NCBI GenBank assembly: GCA_029262235.1
Contig: JAJCZU010000002.1
Span: 496,001 to 560,000, forward strand
Direction: 5' to 3'
DNA from: Candidatus Eiseniibacteriota bacterium
Lineage (GTDB): Bacteria; Orphanbacterota; Orphanbacteria; Orphanbacterales; Orphanbacteraceae
Length of the DNA: 64,000 nt
Part shown: positions 7,636 to 17,173 of the stretch, in pieces
How the letters are laid out: each line of letters begins with the position of its first letter
Position numbering within the stretch: position 1 is the first letter of the stretch
Notes under the pieces: model-generated
The model's input: only the letters and a program-made list of their open reading frames with translations
Database searches by the model: none
What the model was told of the DNA's origin: nothing
Translations under genes and position numbers: made by a program

Positions 7636-10062
7636 TTGTCTGCAATCTTCGTTGTGGTGGCGCTTCCCGTGCCGCCGCGCCGTGAATTCACATATCGACT
7701 TCCCGACGCCTTGCGCGCCTCCGATCTGGTAGGGCGTCGCGCTGTCGTTCCGTTCGGCCCCCGTCAGCTGACCGGCGTCATCGTGGAAGTCACGGCCGCC
7801 CCGCCCCCCGTCGAAGCGAAGGACGTTCTCGACCTGCTGGACGAAGCCCCTCTCGTATCATCGGAAATGCTTACTCTCACGAAATGGGTGGCGGAGTACT
7901 ACGTGGCAAGCTGGGGGGAGACCCTGCGCTCCGCGCTTCCCGTCGGATGGAACAAGCGCAGCCGTCGCTACGCGGTGCTGACCGGCGAGCCGGATGCGGA
8001 ACCATCGGATGCCATCCTGAAGGAGCTGCGCGACGAGGGGCGCCTGCCCGTTTCGACTCTCGTGCGTCGTCTCGGGAGCGATGCCGGTGTCGAGAACTCA
8101 CTTCGCAAGCTCGCGCGCGCCGGAGTCGTGAGCATCGAGTCGGTGCTCGAGGAGACATCGGGGGCAGCGCGCACGGAAACGTGGGCCGAGATCCTGCCGG
8201 CCGGGGCGCTCGACGGGTCGGAGGACGAACTGCGTGCCAACGCGATCCGTCAGCGCGAGTGCCTGCTCTATCTGCGGCAGAAGCGGAAAGCGCTTCGCGC
8301 GGAGCTCACGGGACGGTTCGGGCAGGCCGTATTCGGGCTCGAGAAGCGCGGGTTCCTGCAGTTCGTGGAAGAGGACCGCATGCGGATTGCGGACGGTTCG
8401 CTGCAGAAATACGCGCCGGAAGGGCGTGTGCTCACGCGCGAACAGAGTGATGCGCTTACGCCGATTCTGGAGGCCGTGAGCGAGAAGCGATACGAGACGT
8501 TTCTGCTGCACGGGATAACGGGCTCCGGCAAGACCGAAGTGTATCTGCAGGCAGCCACGAGAGTCCGCGAGGCGGGGCGTTCAGTCCTCGTGCTCGTGCC
8601 GGAGATCGCGCTCACACCGCAGACCGTAGGACGCTTTCGCGCCCGCTTCGGGGCCGACACGGCGGTCATTCATTCGTCGCTCACGCCGGCGGAGCGCCAC
8701 GACACCTGGCGCGGTATCGCCCGCGGAGCATTTCCCGTCGTGGTCGGCGTGCGCTCGGCCATCTTCGCGCCGCTTCCGAATCTGGGGCTCATCATCGTGG
8801 ACGAGGAACACGATACGAGCTACAAGCAGAGCGAATCTCCCCGCTATCATGCGCGCGACGTCGCGGTTGTGCGCGGGCGCCAGAACAAAATCCCGGTGGT
8901 GCTCGGAAGCGCCACGCCGAGTCTCGAGTCGTACGGGAACGCCGTGTCCGGCAAGTATCGCATCATGCGCCTCGACAACAGGATCGGGAACCGGCCGCTT
9001 CCGGTCGTCGAAGTCGTCGATATTCGCGAAATTCCGTACCCCGCCCGCAAAAGCGTGCTCGCGCCGGTTCTGCTCGAGCGCATTGCGCAGGCGCTCAGCA
9101 CCGAAAACCAGGTCATGATCTTTTTGAATCGCCGCGGGTTCTCGCCGTTTCTCTCATGCGGCGACTGCGGCTGGGCCCCCCGCTGCCCTCATTGCGACGT
9201 CACGTTTACGTTTCACAAGCGGGAAAACGTGCTCCGGTGCCACTATTGCGGTACCGAGCAGCGCCCACCACAGAAATGCCCCGATTGCGAAAGCGACAAG
9301 CTCGACTTTCGCGGGATCGGGACACAGCGCGTCGAAGAGGATCTTCTCGCGGCCTTCCCGTCGGTTCGCATTGCCCGTATGGATCTCGATACGACCCGGC
9401 GCAAGGATTCGGCACGCCTCATTCTCGAACTGTTTTCGAACCGCGAAATCGAGATTCTCGTCGGCACGCAGATGATCGCCAAGGGGCACCATTTCCCCGG
9501 GATTTCGCTGGTCGGGGTGATCAATGCCGACACGGCACTGCACCTGCCCGATTTTCGAGCGGGTGAGCGCACGTTCCAGCTGATCACACAGGTGTCGGGG
9601 CGCGCGGGGCGGGGAGATGAGCCGGGGGAGGTGGTGCTGCAGTCGTTTCATCCGGAGCACTACTGCATTCGCGCGGCCTCTTTTCACGACTACGGCACAT
9701 TCGTGGACCACGAGATGAAGGATCGGGAGGAACTCAAGTACCCGCCGTTCTCGCGGGTCGTCTCGTTCACGTTCCGCGGAAAGCGGGAGAATGTGACGCG
9801 GGAGGCGGCGCATGCGTTTCTGGCCTACCTGCGGGCGGATGAGCACACGATGAGCCGCGTCTGGGAGCTGCTCGGGCCGACGCCGGCTCCGATCGCCAGG
9901 ATCCGCGATCGCTGGCGCTGGCGGGTGTTGCTCAAGGGAAAACTGGAGACGTGGGGAGCGCTTCGGAAGCGGCTCGGACAGATGCTCGACCACTGGGACG
10001 GGACGCCCCTCGGGCGTCGCGTGCAGACCGCCGTGGACGTGGACGCGTTCGACCTTCTGTGA
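7636..10062 (+). CDS. priA: Primosomal replication restart helicase PriA
   Basis: PriA reloads the replisome at stalled forks. The 808-residue protein carries a 3'-DNA-end binding N-terminal domain, the helicase P-loop GITGSGKTE, a DEEHD Walker B box, and the zinc region with CGDCGW, CPHCD, CHYCG and CPDC (eight cysteines, two Zn sites) inside the helicase lobe. The open frame begins at 7477, inside the previous gene, but homology starts at SAIFVVVALPVPPRREF. The TTG at 7636 directly before this is the only suitable start I see; no strong ribosome site is visible. The gene stands alone between the signalling operon and the TPR lipoprotein. Confidence 0.93.
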   Translation: MSAIFVVVALPVPPRREFTYRLPDALRASDLVGRRAVVPFGPRQLTGVIVEVTAAPPPVEAKDVLDLLDEAPLVSSEMLTLTKWVAEYYVASWGETLRSALPVGWNKRSRRYAVLTGEPDAEPSDAILKELRDEGRLPVSTLVRRLGSDAGVENSLRKLARAGVVSIESVLEETSGAARTETWAEILPAGALDGSEDELRANAIRQRECLLYLRQKRKALRAELTGRFGQAVFGLEKRGFLQFVEEDRMRIADGSLQKYAPEGRVLTREQSDALTPILEAVSEKRYETFLLHGITGSGKTEVYLQAATRVREAGRSVLVLVPEIALTPQTVGRFRARFGADTAVIHSSLTPAERHDTWRGIARGAFPVVVGVRSAIFAPLPNLGLIIVDEEHDTSYKQSESPRYHARDVAVVRGRQNKIPVVLGSATPSLESYGNAVSGKYRIMRLDNRIGNRPLPVVEVVDIREIPYPARKSVLAPVLLERIAQALSTENQVMIFLNRRGFSPFLSCGDCGWAPRCPHCDVTFTFHKRENVLRCHYCGTEQRPPQKCPDCESDKLDFRGIGTQRVEEDLLAAFPSVRIARMDLDTTRRKDSARLILELFSNREIEILVGTQMIAKGHHFPGISLVGVINADTALHLPDFRAGERTFQLITQVSGRAGRGDEPGEVVLQSFHPEHYCIRAASFHDYGTFVDHEMKDREELKYPPFSRVVSFTFRGKRENVTREAAHAFLAYLRADEHTMSRVWELLGPTPAPIARIRDRWRWRVLLKGKLETWGALRKRLGQMLDHWDGTPLGRRVQTAVDVDAFDLL

Positions 10063-10135
10063 TGGCGCGGGAACCTCGCGACGGGGCGGGGGGTATCAGC
10101 TCTGAAACTGCCCGGCCTGTGGAGCCGATTTCCAC

Positions 10136-10164
10136 TTGACACCCCCATTCTTCATTCTTATGGT
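10136..10164 (+). promoter_or_regulatory. Sigma70-type promoter for TPR lipoprotein
   Basis: TTGACA (10136-10141), a 17-nt spacer, and TATGGT (10159-10164). This is a full -35 consensus with a four-of-six -10. Transcription should start near 10171, about 70 nt before the chosen ATG at 10239. Confidence 0.8.
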
Positions 10165-10238
10165 ACCGGTTGATCTCGGGAACCCATCCTGACATGTTCC
10201 GAACGACTTCCACTATCAGGCAATTCGAGGTGCGAACC

Positions 10239-11255
10239 ATGCGTAACTTCCTGCGTTTATCACTCCCGGCCTTTGGCCTTCTGCTGATCGGTTTTTCCTG
10301 CGCCGGTAATCCGAACTTCATCGGCGGCAAGAACTACGTAAAGCAGGGAGTCTGGGACAAAGCGGCGACTGAATTCGAACTCGCGATCGAGGCGGATCCG
10401 AATAACGCGGAAGCGTATTACTACCTGGGATGGGCCCGCACCGAGACCGGTGAGTTTCACAAAGCTGCCGAGGCGTTCTCGAAGTGCCGCGCCATGAGCG
10501 ACGCATTCGACGAACAGTGCGACCAGAAGGCCAGATCGCACTTCGACAATCTTGCGGCGCAGGGCCAGCAGGCCAAGGAAGCCGGGAACTTCAAACTCGC
10601 GGCCGAAAAGTTCGATCTTGCGCTGCTCCTGCTCGATTCGAATGTCGACGCGTATCTGTACGCGGCCGACATCGACGCGCAGATGGGGAACATCGACGAA
10701 GCGGCGGCCATGTACGAACGCGCGCTCGAACTCGAGCCCGAGCATCCGGGCGGGCTTGCGAATTACGCGCTTCTGCTCGACGACAACGGTCGCTATCTCG
10801 AAGCGATTCCGGTCTATCAGCGTTATATCGAAGTCGCGGACGAGTCGCACAAGGAAGCGGTGCGGGGCACGATCTGCATTCTCTACGGCAAAGCCGGCGA
10901 CGAGAAAAGAGAGCTCGAGTGTTACCAGGAGCTCGGGAACGTGATCCCGCTTCTCAATAAGGCGCATGAAGCGTATCAGGCCGAAAACTATGACGAGGCC
11001 GTGAACCTGTATTCGACCGTGCGGCGCGTGTCGGAGCCGGGCTCCGAGGAGTACTACGAAGCCTCCTACAACACCATGGTCACCTACTACCGTATGGAAG
11101 ACTATGGAAACGCGATCGAAATCGGCGAGGCTCTCGTGGAAGAGAAGTCGAGCGATCCGCAGGTCTGGCGTCTGCTCGGTAACAGTTACTCGAAAGCGAA
11201 ACGCCCGCAGGACTCTCTGCGAGCCCTGAAGAAGGCCGAGGATCTCTCCCGATAG
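10239..11255 (+). CDS. Tetratricopeptide-repeat lipoprotein
   Basis: The 338-residue protein begins with a lipoprotein signal peptide, a hydrophobic core and the lipobox IGFSC (Cys21), so it should be anchored to a membrane on the outside. The rest consists of TPR units such as AAMYERALELEPEHPGGL and earlier AEAYYYLGWARTETGEF. TPR lipoproteins act as protein-binding scaffolds in envelope assembly. I moved the start from 10170 to ATG 10239, because the signal peptide begins there and the earlier start would put charged residues in front of it. It is a single-gene unit with its own promoter, followed by the rho promoter. The specific partner is unknown. Confidence 0.82.
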   Translation: MRNFLRLSLPAFGLLLIGFSCAGNPNFIGGKNYVKQGVWDKAATEFELAIEADPNNAEAYYYLGWARTETGEFHKAAEAFSKCRAMSDAFDEQCDQKARSHFDNLAAQGQQAKEAGNFKLAAEKFDLALLLLDSNVDAYLYAADIDAQMGNIDEAAAMYERALELEPEHPGGLANYALLLDDNGRYLEAIPVYQRYIEVADESHKEAVRGTICILYGKAGDEKRELECYQELGNVIPLLNKAHEAYQAENYDEAVNLYSTVRRVSEPGSEEYYEASYNTMVTYYRMEDYGNAIEIGEALVEEKSSDPQVWRLLGNSYSKAKRPQDSLRALKKAEDLSR

Positions 11256-11269
11256 CGGGGGGATTCCGG

Positions 11270-11298
11270 TTGACACCAGCGAGAGAGGAACGTACACT
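11270..11298 (+). promoter_or_regulatory. Sigma70-type promoter for rho
   Basis: TTGACA (11270-11275), 17-nt spacer, TACACT (11293-11298). The predicted leader is about 180 nt long. In several bacteria rho controls its own transcription in a long leader, so the leader may matter here, but no clear attenuator hairpin was recognised. Confidence 0.8.
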
Positions 11299-11487
11299 TT
11301 TCAGGAATTGGCGATACTGCCGATTCTACCAATCGAATCTTCACGACCAATCTCATCATCGTGAGCACCCCATCCCAGGATGCGAATCCCGTAGATCTCA
11401 AGAACGGGCGGACGCGGAGGACCGGAGTGGAAATGCCGCGCGGGGCGATCGGTCGATCCTAATCAATCTTCAAGTGAGGTGAGTGGA

Positions 11488-12735
11488 GTGGATCTTGCGG
11501 CTCTGAAGAGCAAGACGATGCCCGAACTCCTCGAAGTGGCGCAAGAGCTCAAGCTCAGCGGCACGAGCGGGCTTCGGAAACAGGAATTAATCTTTCGGAT
11601 TCTGGGTGCCCAGACCGAGAAGAACGGACTGATCTTCGGACAGGGCGTTCTCGAAATCCTTCCGGAGGGCTACGGCTTCCTGCGATCACCCGAGTACATG
11701 TACCTGCCCGGCCCTGACGACATTTATGTTTCTCCTTCGCAGATCAAGCGATTTGATCTCCGGACAGGGGACACGGTCTCCGGCCAGGTGCGACCCCCGA
11801 AGGAGAGCGAGCGATATTTCGCTCTTCTCAAGGTGGAAGCGGTCAACTTCGAGAACCCGGACGCGATCAAGTCGAAGACGTTCTTCGACAGCCTGACGCC
11901 CCTCTATCCGGACGAGAAACTGGTGCTCGAACACAGCCCGGACGAGATCTCGACGCGGATTATCGACCTTCTCTGTCCGATCGGGAAGGGACAGCGCGGA
12001 CTGATCGTGTCGCCGCCGAAGAGCGGGAAGACGGTCTTTCTGCAGCAGGTCGCGAACGCGATCAGCGAAAACCATCCGGAAGTGATTCTGATCGTTCTGC
12101 TGATCGATGAGCGTCCGGAAGAAGTCACGGACATGCAGCGCTCGGTGAACGGCGAAGTGATCAGCTCGACCTTTGACGAACCGGCCACGCGCCACGTCCA
12201 GGTTGCGGAGATGGTCATCGAGAAGGCGAAGCGACTGGTCGAGCACGGCAAGGATGTCGTGATTCTGCTCGACTCGATCACGCGACTCGCACGCGCCCAC
12301 AACACGGTCGTGCCCCACTCGGGCAAGATCCTGTCGGGTGGTGTCGACTCGAACGCGCTCCAGCGTCCGAAGCGCTTCTTCGGAGCGGCGCGCAACATCG
12401 AGCACGGCGGCAGTTTGACGATTATTGCGACGGCGCTCATTGACACGGGCTCCCGAATGGACGATGTAATCTTCGAAGAGTTCAAGGGTACGGGGAACAT
12501 GGAACTGGTCCTCGACCGCAAGCTGGCGGATCGCAGAATCTGGCCGGCGATCGATATCAACCGCTCGGGAACGCGTAAGGAAGAACTCCTGATGGCGCCT
12601 GACGTCTTGAATCGAGTATGGATCCTGCGTAAGTTCCTGAATGAACGGAACAGCATCGAGGCGATGGAATTTCTGATCGAACGCCTCGGACGCGCCAAGT
12701 CCAACAAGCAGTTCCTGGAATCGATGAATCAGTGA
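11488..12735 (+). CDS. rho: Transcription termination factor Rho
   Basis: Rho is a hexameric RNA-dependent ATPase that ends transcription of untranslated RNA. The 415-residue protein has the N-terminal helical segment ([19 protein letters not shown]), a cold-shock RNA-binding region with GYGFLRS, P-loop SPPKSGKT (175-182), the [12 protein letters not shown] block, and the Q/R-loop area [12 protein letters not shown] 11488 is preferred over GTG 11479, since family members begin with a similar M-x-L-x-x-L-K stretch and the AGGTGAG ribosome site then lies at a proper distance. It is followed after 10 nt by rpmE, a common bacterial order. Length agrees with short Rho proteins that lack an insertion domain. 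Confidence 0.96.
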   Translation: MDLAALKSKTMPELLEVAQELKLSGTSGLRKQELIFRILGAQTEKNGLIFGQGVLEILPEGYGFLRSPEYMYLPGPDDIYVSPSQIKRFDLRTGDTVSGQVRPPKESERYFALLKVEAVNFENPDAIKSKTFFDSLTPLYPDEKLVLEHSPDEISTRIIDLLCPIGKGQRGLIVSPPKSGKTVFLQQVANAISENHPEVILIVLLIDERPEEVTDMQRSVNGEVISSTFDEPATRHVQVAEMVIEKAKRLVEHGKDVVILLDSITRLARAHNTVVPHSGKILSGGVDSNALQRPKRFFGAARNIEHGGSLTIIATALIDTGSRMDDVIFEEFKGTGNMELVLDRKLADRRIWPAIDINRSGTRKEELLMAPDVLNRVWILRKFLNERNSIEAMEFLIERLGRAKSNKQFLESMNQ

Positions 12736-12745
12736 GGGAACGATC

Positions 12746-12973
12746 ATGAGAAAAGGTATTCATCCCGAGTACAAGGTTTCGAAGGTAGTCTGCGTCTGCG
12801 GCAACGTGATCGAGGTCGGCTCGACGGTCAAGGATCTCCATGTGGAAATCTGCTCCGCCTGCCACCCGTTCTTTACGGGCCGTCAGAAGCTTGTCGATAC
12901 GGCCGGTCGAGTCGAGCGCTTCCGCAAGAAGTACGGCATCGAAGATCCGGACGAGGACGGCGCCAAGAATTAG
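12746..12973 (+). CDS. rpmE: 50S ribosomal protein L31 (zinc-binding form)
   Basis: The 75-residue protein begins [10 protein letters not shown], the normal L31 start, and carries the zinc-ribbon cysteines C16, C18, C36 and C39, so it is the C+ form that needs zinc. It sits 10 nt after rho with ribosome site GAGGGA and is followed by a strong terminator, so rho and rpmE form one transcription unit. The acidic tail DPDEDGAKN is a little longer than in many L31 proteins. Confidence 0.95.
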   Translation: MRKGIHPEYKVSKVVCVCGNVIEVGSTVKDLHVEICSACHPFFTGRQKLVDTAGRVERFRKKYGIEDPDEDGAKN

Positions 12974-12993
12974 CTCGCTTTCTGGAAACGGGT

Positions 12994-13029
12994 CCGGCCG
13001 CGTCACCATGTGATCGGCCGGGCTTTTCT
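12994..13029 (+). terminator. Intrinsic terminator after rpmE
   Basis: CCGGCCG (12994-13000) pairs with CGGCCGG (13015-13021), and inside it TCAC (13003-13006) pairs with GTGA (13010-13013). A short run of T follows (13024-13027). The T tract is short, so termination may be partial. Confidence 0.7.
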
Positions 13030-13055
13030 ATGCGTGCACACTTTCGGGGGAACGG

Positions 13056-13979
13056 ATGAGCGAGAGCCGGCTCGGCACCACGATGTTCAACAAGGTCGGT
13101 GGCCAGGCCGTCATCGAAGGCGTCATGATGCGCGCGCCCGGCGGCATCGCGACCGCGGTCCGGCGTCCCGACGGGAGCATCTCGATCCGGAAGCGTGTTT
13201 TCCGATCGCTCGGTGAACGCTTCGCGATCTTTCGACTTCCCGTGTTTCGCGGCGCCGTCGCGCTGATCGAAACCATGGCGATCGGCATGGGATCTCTGAT
13301 GTGGTCCGCCGAAGAGTCCGAAGGGAAGGAGAGCGGCGAAGAGGACCGCATCAGTTTGAGTCTGATTCTCACGGTCGCCGTGTCGCTGACCGTCGGCATC
13401 GCGTTCTTCTTCTATCTCCCCCTCGTGCTCACGGATCTCACCGGCGTCAAAGACGGTGTTCTCTATAATCTGATCGACGGAGCCATCCGCCTGGCATTTC
13501 TGTTCCTCTATATATGGGGCATCAGCCTATGGGGCGAGATGCAGCGTGTTCTCGCGTACCACGGGGCGGAGCACAAGTCGATCTACAACCTCGAGTCAGG
13601 AAAGCCCCTGTCTGTCGAGAATGCGCGTGGATTCTCACGCCTTCACCCGCGCTGCGGCACGAGTTTCCTGCTCATCGTGATGATCGTGAGCGTGCTCGTG
13701 TTCCTGATGCTCGACCGCCCCGACACGTTCGGGGCCAAGATGACGCGCCTCGCGTTTCTTCCGCTCGTGGGGGGACTGGCGTACGAGTTCCTGAAATTTT
13801 CCGCCAGTTTCGCGGACAGCATCTGGATGAAGCCCCTGATCGCGCCGGGGCTCTTTCTCCAGACGATGACGACGCGCGAACCTGACGATTCTCAGATTGA
13901 AGTGGCGCTCGAAGCGCTACGGGCCGCGATCGGCGATGAAGCCGCGCGCCCGGAGGAGCTGCTCAGCGATGTTGGATAA
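13056..13979 (+). CDS. DUF1385 family integral membrane protein (YqhQ-like)
   Basis: The 307-residue protein carries the family hallmarks: [14 protein letters not shown] near the N terminus, [13 protein letters not shown] in the middle, and [10 protein letters not shown] shortly after. Three to four membrane spans are visible (about 105-130, 142-160, 203-220 and a weaker later one). The conserved His, Glu and Cys residues suggest a metal site, but the family has no settled function that I know of. The gene lies between rpmE and prfA, the same neighbourhood as in many Firmicutes, and overlaps prfA by 11 nt. The C-terminal tail is charged and likely cytoplasmic. Confidence 0.82.
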   Translation: MSESRLGTTMFNKVGGQAVIEGVMMRAPGGIATAVRRPDGSISIRKRVFRSLGERFAIFRLPVFRGAVALIETMAIGMGSLMWSAEESEGKESGEEDRISLSLILTVAVSLTVGIAFFFYLPLVLTDLTGVKDGVLYNLIDGAIRLAFLFLYIWGISLWGEMQRVLAYHGAEHKSIYNLESGKPLSVENARGFSRLHPRCGTSFLLIVMIVSVLVFLMLDRPDTFGAKMTRLAFLPLVGGLAYEFLKFSASFADSIWMKPLIAPGLFLQTMTTREPDDSQIEVALEALRAAIGDEAARPEELLSDVG

Positions 13980-15036
13980 ACTACAGACGTTTCGCGACGA
14001 GCTCGAAGAGCTGAACGCGGCGATGATGGATCCCGAGGTCACCGGCAATCAGAAGAAGATGGTCGAAATCGGGAGACGTCGCAGCCGCCTGGACAGCATT
14101 CTGGTCGTCGGCGATCAATACGAAGAAATGATCAACCAGGCCAGAGAGGCGCGCGAGGTCATCGACTCCGGAGACGAGGAGCTCGCCGAACTCGCGCAGC
14201 ACGATCTCGAGGAAGCCGAGGGCAGGCTCCCGAAGCTCGAAAAGGAACTGACGCTGCTGCTCCTGCCCCCCGATGAGCGTGACCATCGCAATGCGATCGT
14301 CGAAATCCGCGCGGGCGCCGGAGGCGACGAAGCCTCGCTGTTCGCCGGTGAGCTCTATCGCATGTATTCGCGTTACGCGGAGAACAACGGCTGGAAGCTC
14401 GAGGCGATGGACACGAGCCCGACGGAACTCGGCGGCTTCAAGGAAGTCGTGTTCAGCGTCTCCGGGCCGGACGTCTTCCGCAAGCTCAAGTACGAAAGCG
14501 GCGTGCATCGCGTGCAGCGCGTGCCGGCGACGGAGTCGAGCGGACGCATTCATACGAGCGCGGCCAGCGTTGCGATTCTGCCCGAAGCGGAGGAAGTCGA
14601 ACTCGTGCTCGACGAGAGCGAACTTCGCATCGACGTCTGCCGGGCGTCGGGACCGGGCGGTCAGAGCGTCAACACCACCGACTCCGCGGTTCGCATCACA
14701 CACGTACCCACCGGGATCGTAGTCCGGTGCCAGGACGAAAAGTCGCAGCACAAGAACAAGGCGAAAGCGCTCCGGATTCTGCGCTCGCGGCTCTACGAAA
14801 TGAAGCTCGAGGAAGAGCACAACAAGATCGCGGCGGTGCGGAAAAGCCAGATCGGCTCCGGCGACCGGAGCGCGAAGATTCGAACCTACAATTTCCCGCA
14901 GGGCCGCGTGACCGACCATCGCATTCACCTCACCCTTCACAAGCTCCCCCAGGTGCTGGACGGTTCTCTCGACGAACTGGTGGAGGCGCTCGCCATGGCG
15001 CACCAGGAAGAGCTGCTCCAAGCGACAGACGCATGA
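13969..15036 (+). CDS. prfA: Peptide chain release factor 1
   Basis: RF1 reads UAA and UAG and triggers release of the finished peptide. The 355-residue protein has the decoding region [18 protein letters not shown], with the P-A-T tripeptide typical of RF1 rather than RF2, and the catalytic GGQ at 230-232 inside [16 protein letters not shown]. Start ATG 13969 lies within the end of the DUF1385 gene; the open frame reaches further upstream but that part is shadow coding. The stop overlaps prmC, whose product methylates the GGQ glutamine. RF1 does not read UGA, which is relevant because this genome appears to use UGA for selenocysteine. Confidence 0.95.
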   Translation: MLDKLQTFRDELEELNAAMMDPEVTGNQKKMVEIGRRRSRLDSILVVGDQYEEMINQAREAREVIDSGDEELAELAQHDLEEAEGRLPKLEKELTLLLLPPDERDHRNAIVEIRAGAGGDEASLFAGELYRMYSRYAENNGWKLEAMDTSPTELGGFKEVVFSVSGPDVFRKLKYESGVHRVQRVPATESSGRIHTSAASVAILPEAEEVELVLDESELRIDVCRASGPGGQSVNTTDSAVRITHVPTGIVVRCQDEKSQHKNKAKALRILRSRLYEMKLEEEHNKIAAVRKSQIGSGDRSAKIRTYNFPQGRVTDHRIHLTLHKLPQVLDGSLDELVEALAMAHQEELLQATDA

Positions 15037-15914
15037 CCGAGACGAAGCGATGGACGCCGATCGACCTTCTGAAGACAACGGCGGCGTTTTTCGAATCGAA
15101 GGGACTCGAGAACGCGCGTGTGGACGCCGAGATCCTGCTTTCGCACGTGCTGCAATGCCGTCGCATCGAACTGTACGCGGGTTTCGAACGTGCCCTGGAA
15201 CCGGCGGAAGTAAACCGGTATCGCGAAATGGTACGAGCCCGTGCGAAAGGCGAACCGGTACAGCGGATCACGGGTGAGACGGAATTTTACGGTCTCGGGA
15301 TGACGATTCAGCCGGGGGTTTTCATTCCCCGCCCCGAAACCGAACTGCTGATCGATGAGGCGCGCAATCTGATTCCGGCCGAGTGGGAAGGAGAGTGGCG
15401 CGCCTGCGATGTCTGCACGGGCACCGGCATCATCCCGGTGACCCTGCTGCTCAAGAGCCCCGCGTTCGTGCGCTTCGACGCGGTCGATGTGTCGGAAGAA
15501 GCCATCGTGAATGCGGGCGTCAACGCGGAGCGCCACGGTGTGGCCGAGCGATTGGAACGGATTCTCTCTCCGCTGGGTGAATACCTCCGAGACCATCGAG
15601 ACACCTATCGACTTCTGACAGCCAATCCGCCTTATATCATGACGAAAGAGATTTCCACGCTCGCTTCCGAAGTGCGCGAGCACGATCCGGTCCGGGCTCT
15701 CGACGGGGGCGCCGACGGTCTTGTCGTGTATCAGGAACTGATCCCGCTTGCGTACGACGCGCTCGTCCCGGACGGGGCGCTGCTCCTCGAGATCAGCGAC
15801 GGTGTCAGCGCCGGGATCCGATCGATCCTCGAAGAAACTGCGTTCGGGGAAGCTCGTGTGCGCAAGGACTACGGTGGCCACGATCGTGTCCTTCTCGCGA
15901 AGAAGGGGGCGTAG
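15033..15914 (+). CDS. prmC: Peptide chain release factor glutamine N5-methyltransferase
   Basis: PrmC methylates the Gln of the GGQ motif in RF1 and RF2. The 293-residue protein has the N-terminal helical domain that binds the release factor, a SAM-binding motif around [13 protein letters not shown], and the catalytic NPPY (198-201) in [10 protein letters not shown]. The ATG overlaps the prfA stop (ATGA), and the open frame upstream to 14727 is out-of-frame reading of prfA. The gene pair prfA-prmC is a standard functional coupling. Confidence 0.94.
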   Translation: MTETKRWTPIDLLKTTAAFFESKGLENARVDAEILLSHVLQCRRIELYAGFERALEPAEVNRYREMVRARAKGEPVQRITGETEFYGLGMTIQPGVFIPRPETELLIDEARNLIPAEWEGEWRACDVCTGTGIIPVTLLLKSPAFVRFDAVDVSEEAIVNAGVNAERHGVAERLERILSPLGEYLRDHRDTYRLLTANPPYIMTKEISTLASEVREHDPVRALDGGADGLVVYQELIPLAYDALVPDGALLLEISDGVSAGIRSILEETAFGEARVRKDYGGHDRVLLAKKGA

Positions 15915-15916
15915 CC

Positions 15917-17173
15917 ATGGACGCATTTCGTATTGAGGGCGGCGTACGACTGAAGGGCACCGTTTCGATCTCCGGATCGAAGAACGCGGTGCTTCCGATG
16001 CTGTGCGCCACGCTGCTGGCGCCGGGTGAGTATACGCTTACGAACGTGCCCGTCCTGCGTGACGTGACGACCCTTTCGTCGCTGCTCCGGACGCTCGGTG
16101 TTCATGTCGTACGCGACGGGAGCACGCTGCGTATCGACTCGACGCGCGCGGTCCCGAACGAAGCACACTACGATCTCGTGCGCACGATGCGCGCTTCGGT
16201 TTACGTGCTCGGCCCGCTGCTCGGGCGATTCGGCCATGCGCGTGTTTCGCTTCCGGGCGGCTGCGCCTGGGGGCCACGTCCGATCGACCTCCACCTGCAC
16301 GCGATGGAGAAACTGGGCGCCCGCATCTCCCTGGACCACGGCGTGATCGTCGCGCGCGGAGCGCCCCTTCGCGGCAACGTGATCGATTTTCAGATTTCGT
16401 CAGTCGGCGCGACAGGAAACGCCGTCATGGCTGCGGTGCTTGCCGAGGGGACGACCACGATACGGAACGCCGCCCGGGAACCGGAGATCGCGGCACTCTG
16501 CGAGTTCCTCGTTGCCATGGGGGCCGGGATCACGGGCATCGGCACGCACGAACTTGCGATCGACGGCGTGCCTTCCCTTTCTCCGGTCGATGCGGCCGTC
16601 ATCCCCGACCGGATCGAAGCCGGGACGTATCTCGTTGCCGGCGCGATCACGCGCGGCGAAATCGAATTGCGCGATATTCGCGAAGACCAGATGCAATCCA
16701 CTGTGGAAGCGCTGCGGGCAACGGGGGCCGAACTCGAGTCCACCGAAGCCGGAATCCGAATTCGCGGCACCGGGGAAATCCGGCCAGTCACGGTTTCAAC
16801 CGAACCGTACCCCGGCTTCCCGACCGACATGCAGGCGCAGCTCATGAGCCTCCTTCTGCTGGCGCACGGCGATTCTACGATTCACGAGACGATCTACTCC
16901 GACCGCTTCAAGCATGTGCCGGAACTGACACGCATGGGAGGGCGCATTCGCGTAGAGGGCGGCGACGCCATGATTCAGGGTGTTCCCAATCTGACCGGCG
17001 CTCCTGTCATGGCGAGCGACCTGCGTGCGAGCGCGGCGCTCGTGCTGGCAGGCCTCGTGGCGGAAGGGACGACGGAAGTGCTGCGCGTGTATCACATCGA
17101 CAGGGGCTACGAGCGAATCGAAGAGAAGCTCGCCGGCCTCGGGGCCCGCATCTGGCGGGTCAGACAGTCATGA
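15917..17173 (+). CDS. murA: UDP-N-acetylglucosamine 1-carboxyvinyltransferase
   Basis: MurA transfers enolpyruvate from PEP to UDP-GlcNAc, the first committed step of peptidoglycan synthesis. The 418-residue protein has the SGSKNAVLPML start of the EPSP-synthase fold and the catalytic loop PGGCAWGPRPIDLHL with Cys116, the residue that fosfomycin attacks in sensitive bacteria. The region GFPTDMQAQ is also conserved. It starts 2 nt after prmC and overlaps selB by 4 nt. Confidence 0.95.
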   Translation: MDAFRIEGGVRLKGTVSISGSKNAVLPMLCATLLAPGEYTLTNVPVLRDVTTLSSLLRTLGVHVVRDGSTLRIDSTRAVPNEAHYDLVRTMRASVYVLGPLLGRFGHARVSLPGGCAWGPRPIDLHLHAMEKLGARISLDHGVIVARGAPLRGNVIDFQISSVGATGNAVMAAVLAEGTTTIRNAAREPEIAALCEFLVAMGAGITGIGTHELAIDGVPSLSPVDAAVIPDRIEAGTYLVAGAITRGEIELRDIREDQMQSTVEALRATGAELESTEAGIRIRGTGEIRPVTVSTEPYPGFPTDMQAQLMSLLLLAHGDSTIHETIYSDRFKHVPELTRMGGRIRVEGGDAMIQGVPNLTGAPVMASDLRASAALVLAGLVAEGTTEVLRVYHIDRGYERIEEKLAGLGARIWRVRQS